Below, piece by piece: positions 6,359 to 6,434 of a stretch of 6,434 nt of DNA. The stretch comes from an uncultured Burkholderiales bacterium (GTDB lineage: Bacteria > Pseudomonadota > Gammaproteobacteria > Burkholderiales > Burkholderiaceae_F). A program made the translations under genes and the position numbers. The stretch's first letter is position 1, and every line of letters begins with the position of its first letter. The notes below the pieces were generated by a model, which was not told the origin of the DNA, searched no databases, and worked only from the letters and a program-made list of their open reading frames with translations. The DNA lies in contig CAIQGU010000007.1 of NCBI GenBank assembly GCA_903871435.1, forward strand, positions 1-6,434. Direction: 5' to 3'.

Positions 6359-6434
6359 TCAGAAGGCGTAGCCGATGGCGAAACGGACCACCGGCCAGAA
6401 CGTGATGTTGCGCACGTCGTTTTGCAGCTTGGTC
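6359..6434 (-). CDS. 3' end of a probable outer-membrane beta-barrel protein (partial)
   Basis: Reading leftward from the window edge, an open frame of 24 codons ends at TGA (6361-6359). The product ends NITFWPVVRFAIGYAF: alternating hydrophobic residues with aromatic residues and a terminal Phe. This is the classic C-terminal beta-strand signal recognised by the BAM outer-membrane assembly machinery. The rest of the gene lies outside the window, so the family (porin, transporter or other) cannot be named. It converges on the helicase gene, with 55 bp between stop codons, and is transcribed independently of it. Confidence 0.65.
   Translation of the reverse strand, partial: TKLQNDVRNITFWPVVRFAIGYAF

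Overview
The window is GC-rich, densely coding DNA from a Gram-negative bacterium, most likely a beta- or gammaproteobacterium. Support for this comes from two Sec-type signal peptides, the C-terminal signature strand of an outer-membrane beta-barrel at the right edge, and a LexA (SOS) box of the CTGT-N8-ACAG type used by those groups. The genus cannot be named from sequence alone. I see no mobile element, tRNA, rRNA, CRISPR array or phage gene. It looks like ordinary chromosome.

Left part (1-2501): two same-strand genes for exported proteins. The first is a metal-dependent amidohydrolase of the imidazolonepropionase/prolidase-like group (172-1494). The second is a divergent, exported cyclophilin-type peptidyl-prolyl isomerase (1581-2501). 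A short hairpin overlaps the first stop codon, so whether they share one transcript is open.

Middle (2515-4115): an unrecognised 125-residue protein on the minus strand (2515-2892) converges on the isomerase with only 13 bp between the stop codons. About 400 bp then separate it from a divergently transcribed transglutaminase-like protein (best start GTG at 3291). That spacer carries a cluster of TTGCAGCG-type repeats at 10-bp pitch next to one inverted copy, which resembles an operator.

Right part (4116-6434): a UvrD/Rep-type superfamily 1A DNA helicase (4189-6303) with all core motifs intact. A near-consensus LexA box lies 21 bp upstream of its start, so it is probably induced by DNA damage. 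It converges on the 3' end of a minus-strand gene whose product ends in an outer-membrane beta-barrel strand.

The genes do not form an obvious shared pathway. I did not find a clear new multi-gene system. The best leads are the SOS box on the UvrD-like helicase, the repeat cluster in the divergent spacer, and the transglutaminase-like protein, which lacks the usual catalytic histidine position.
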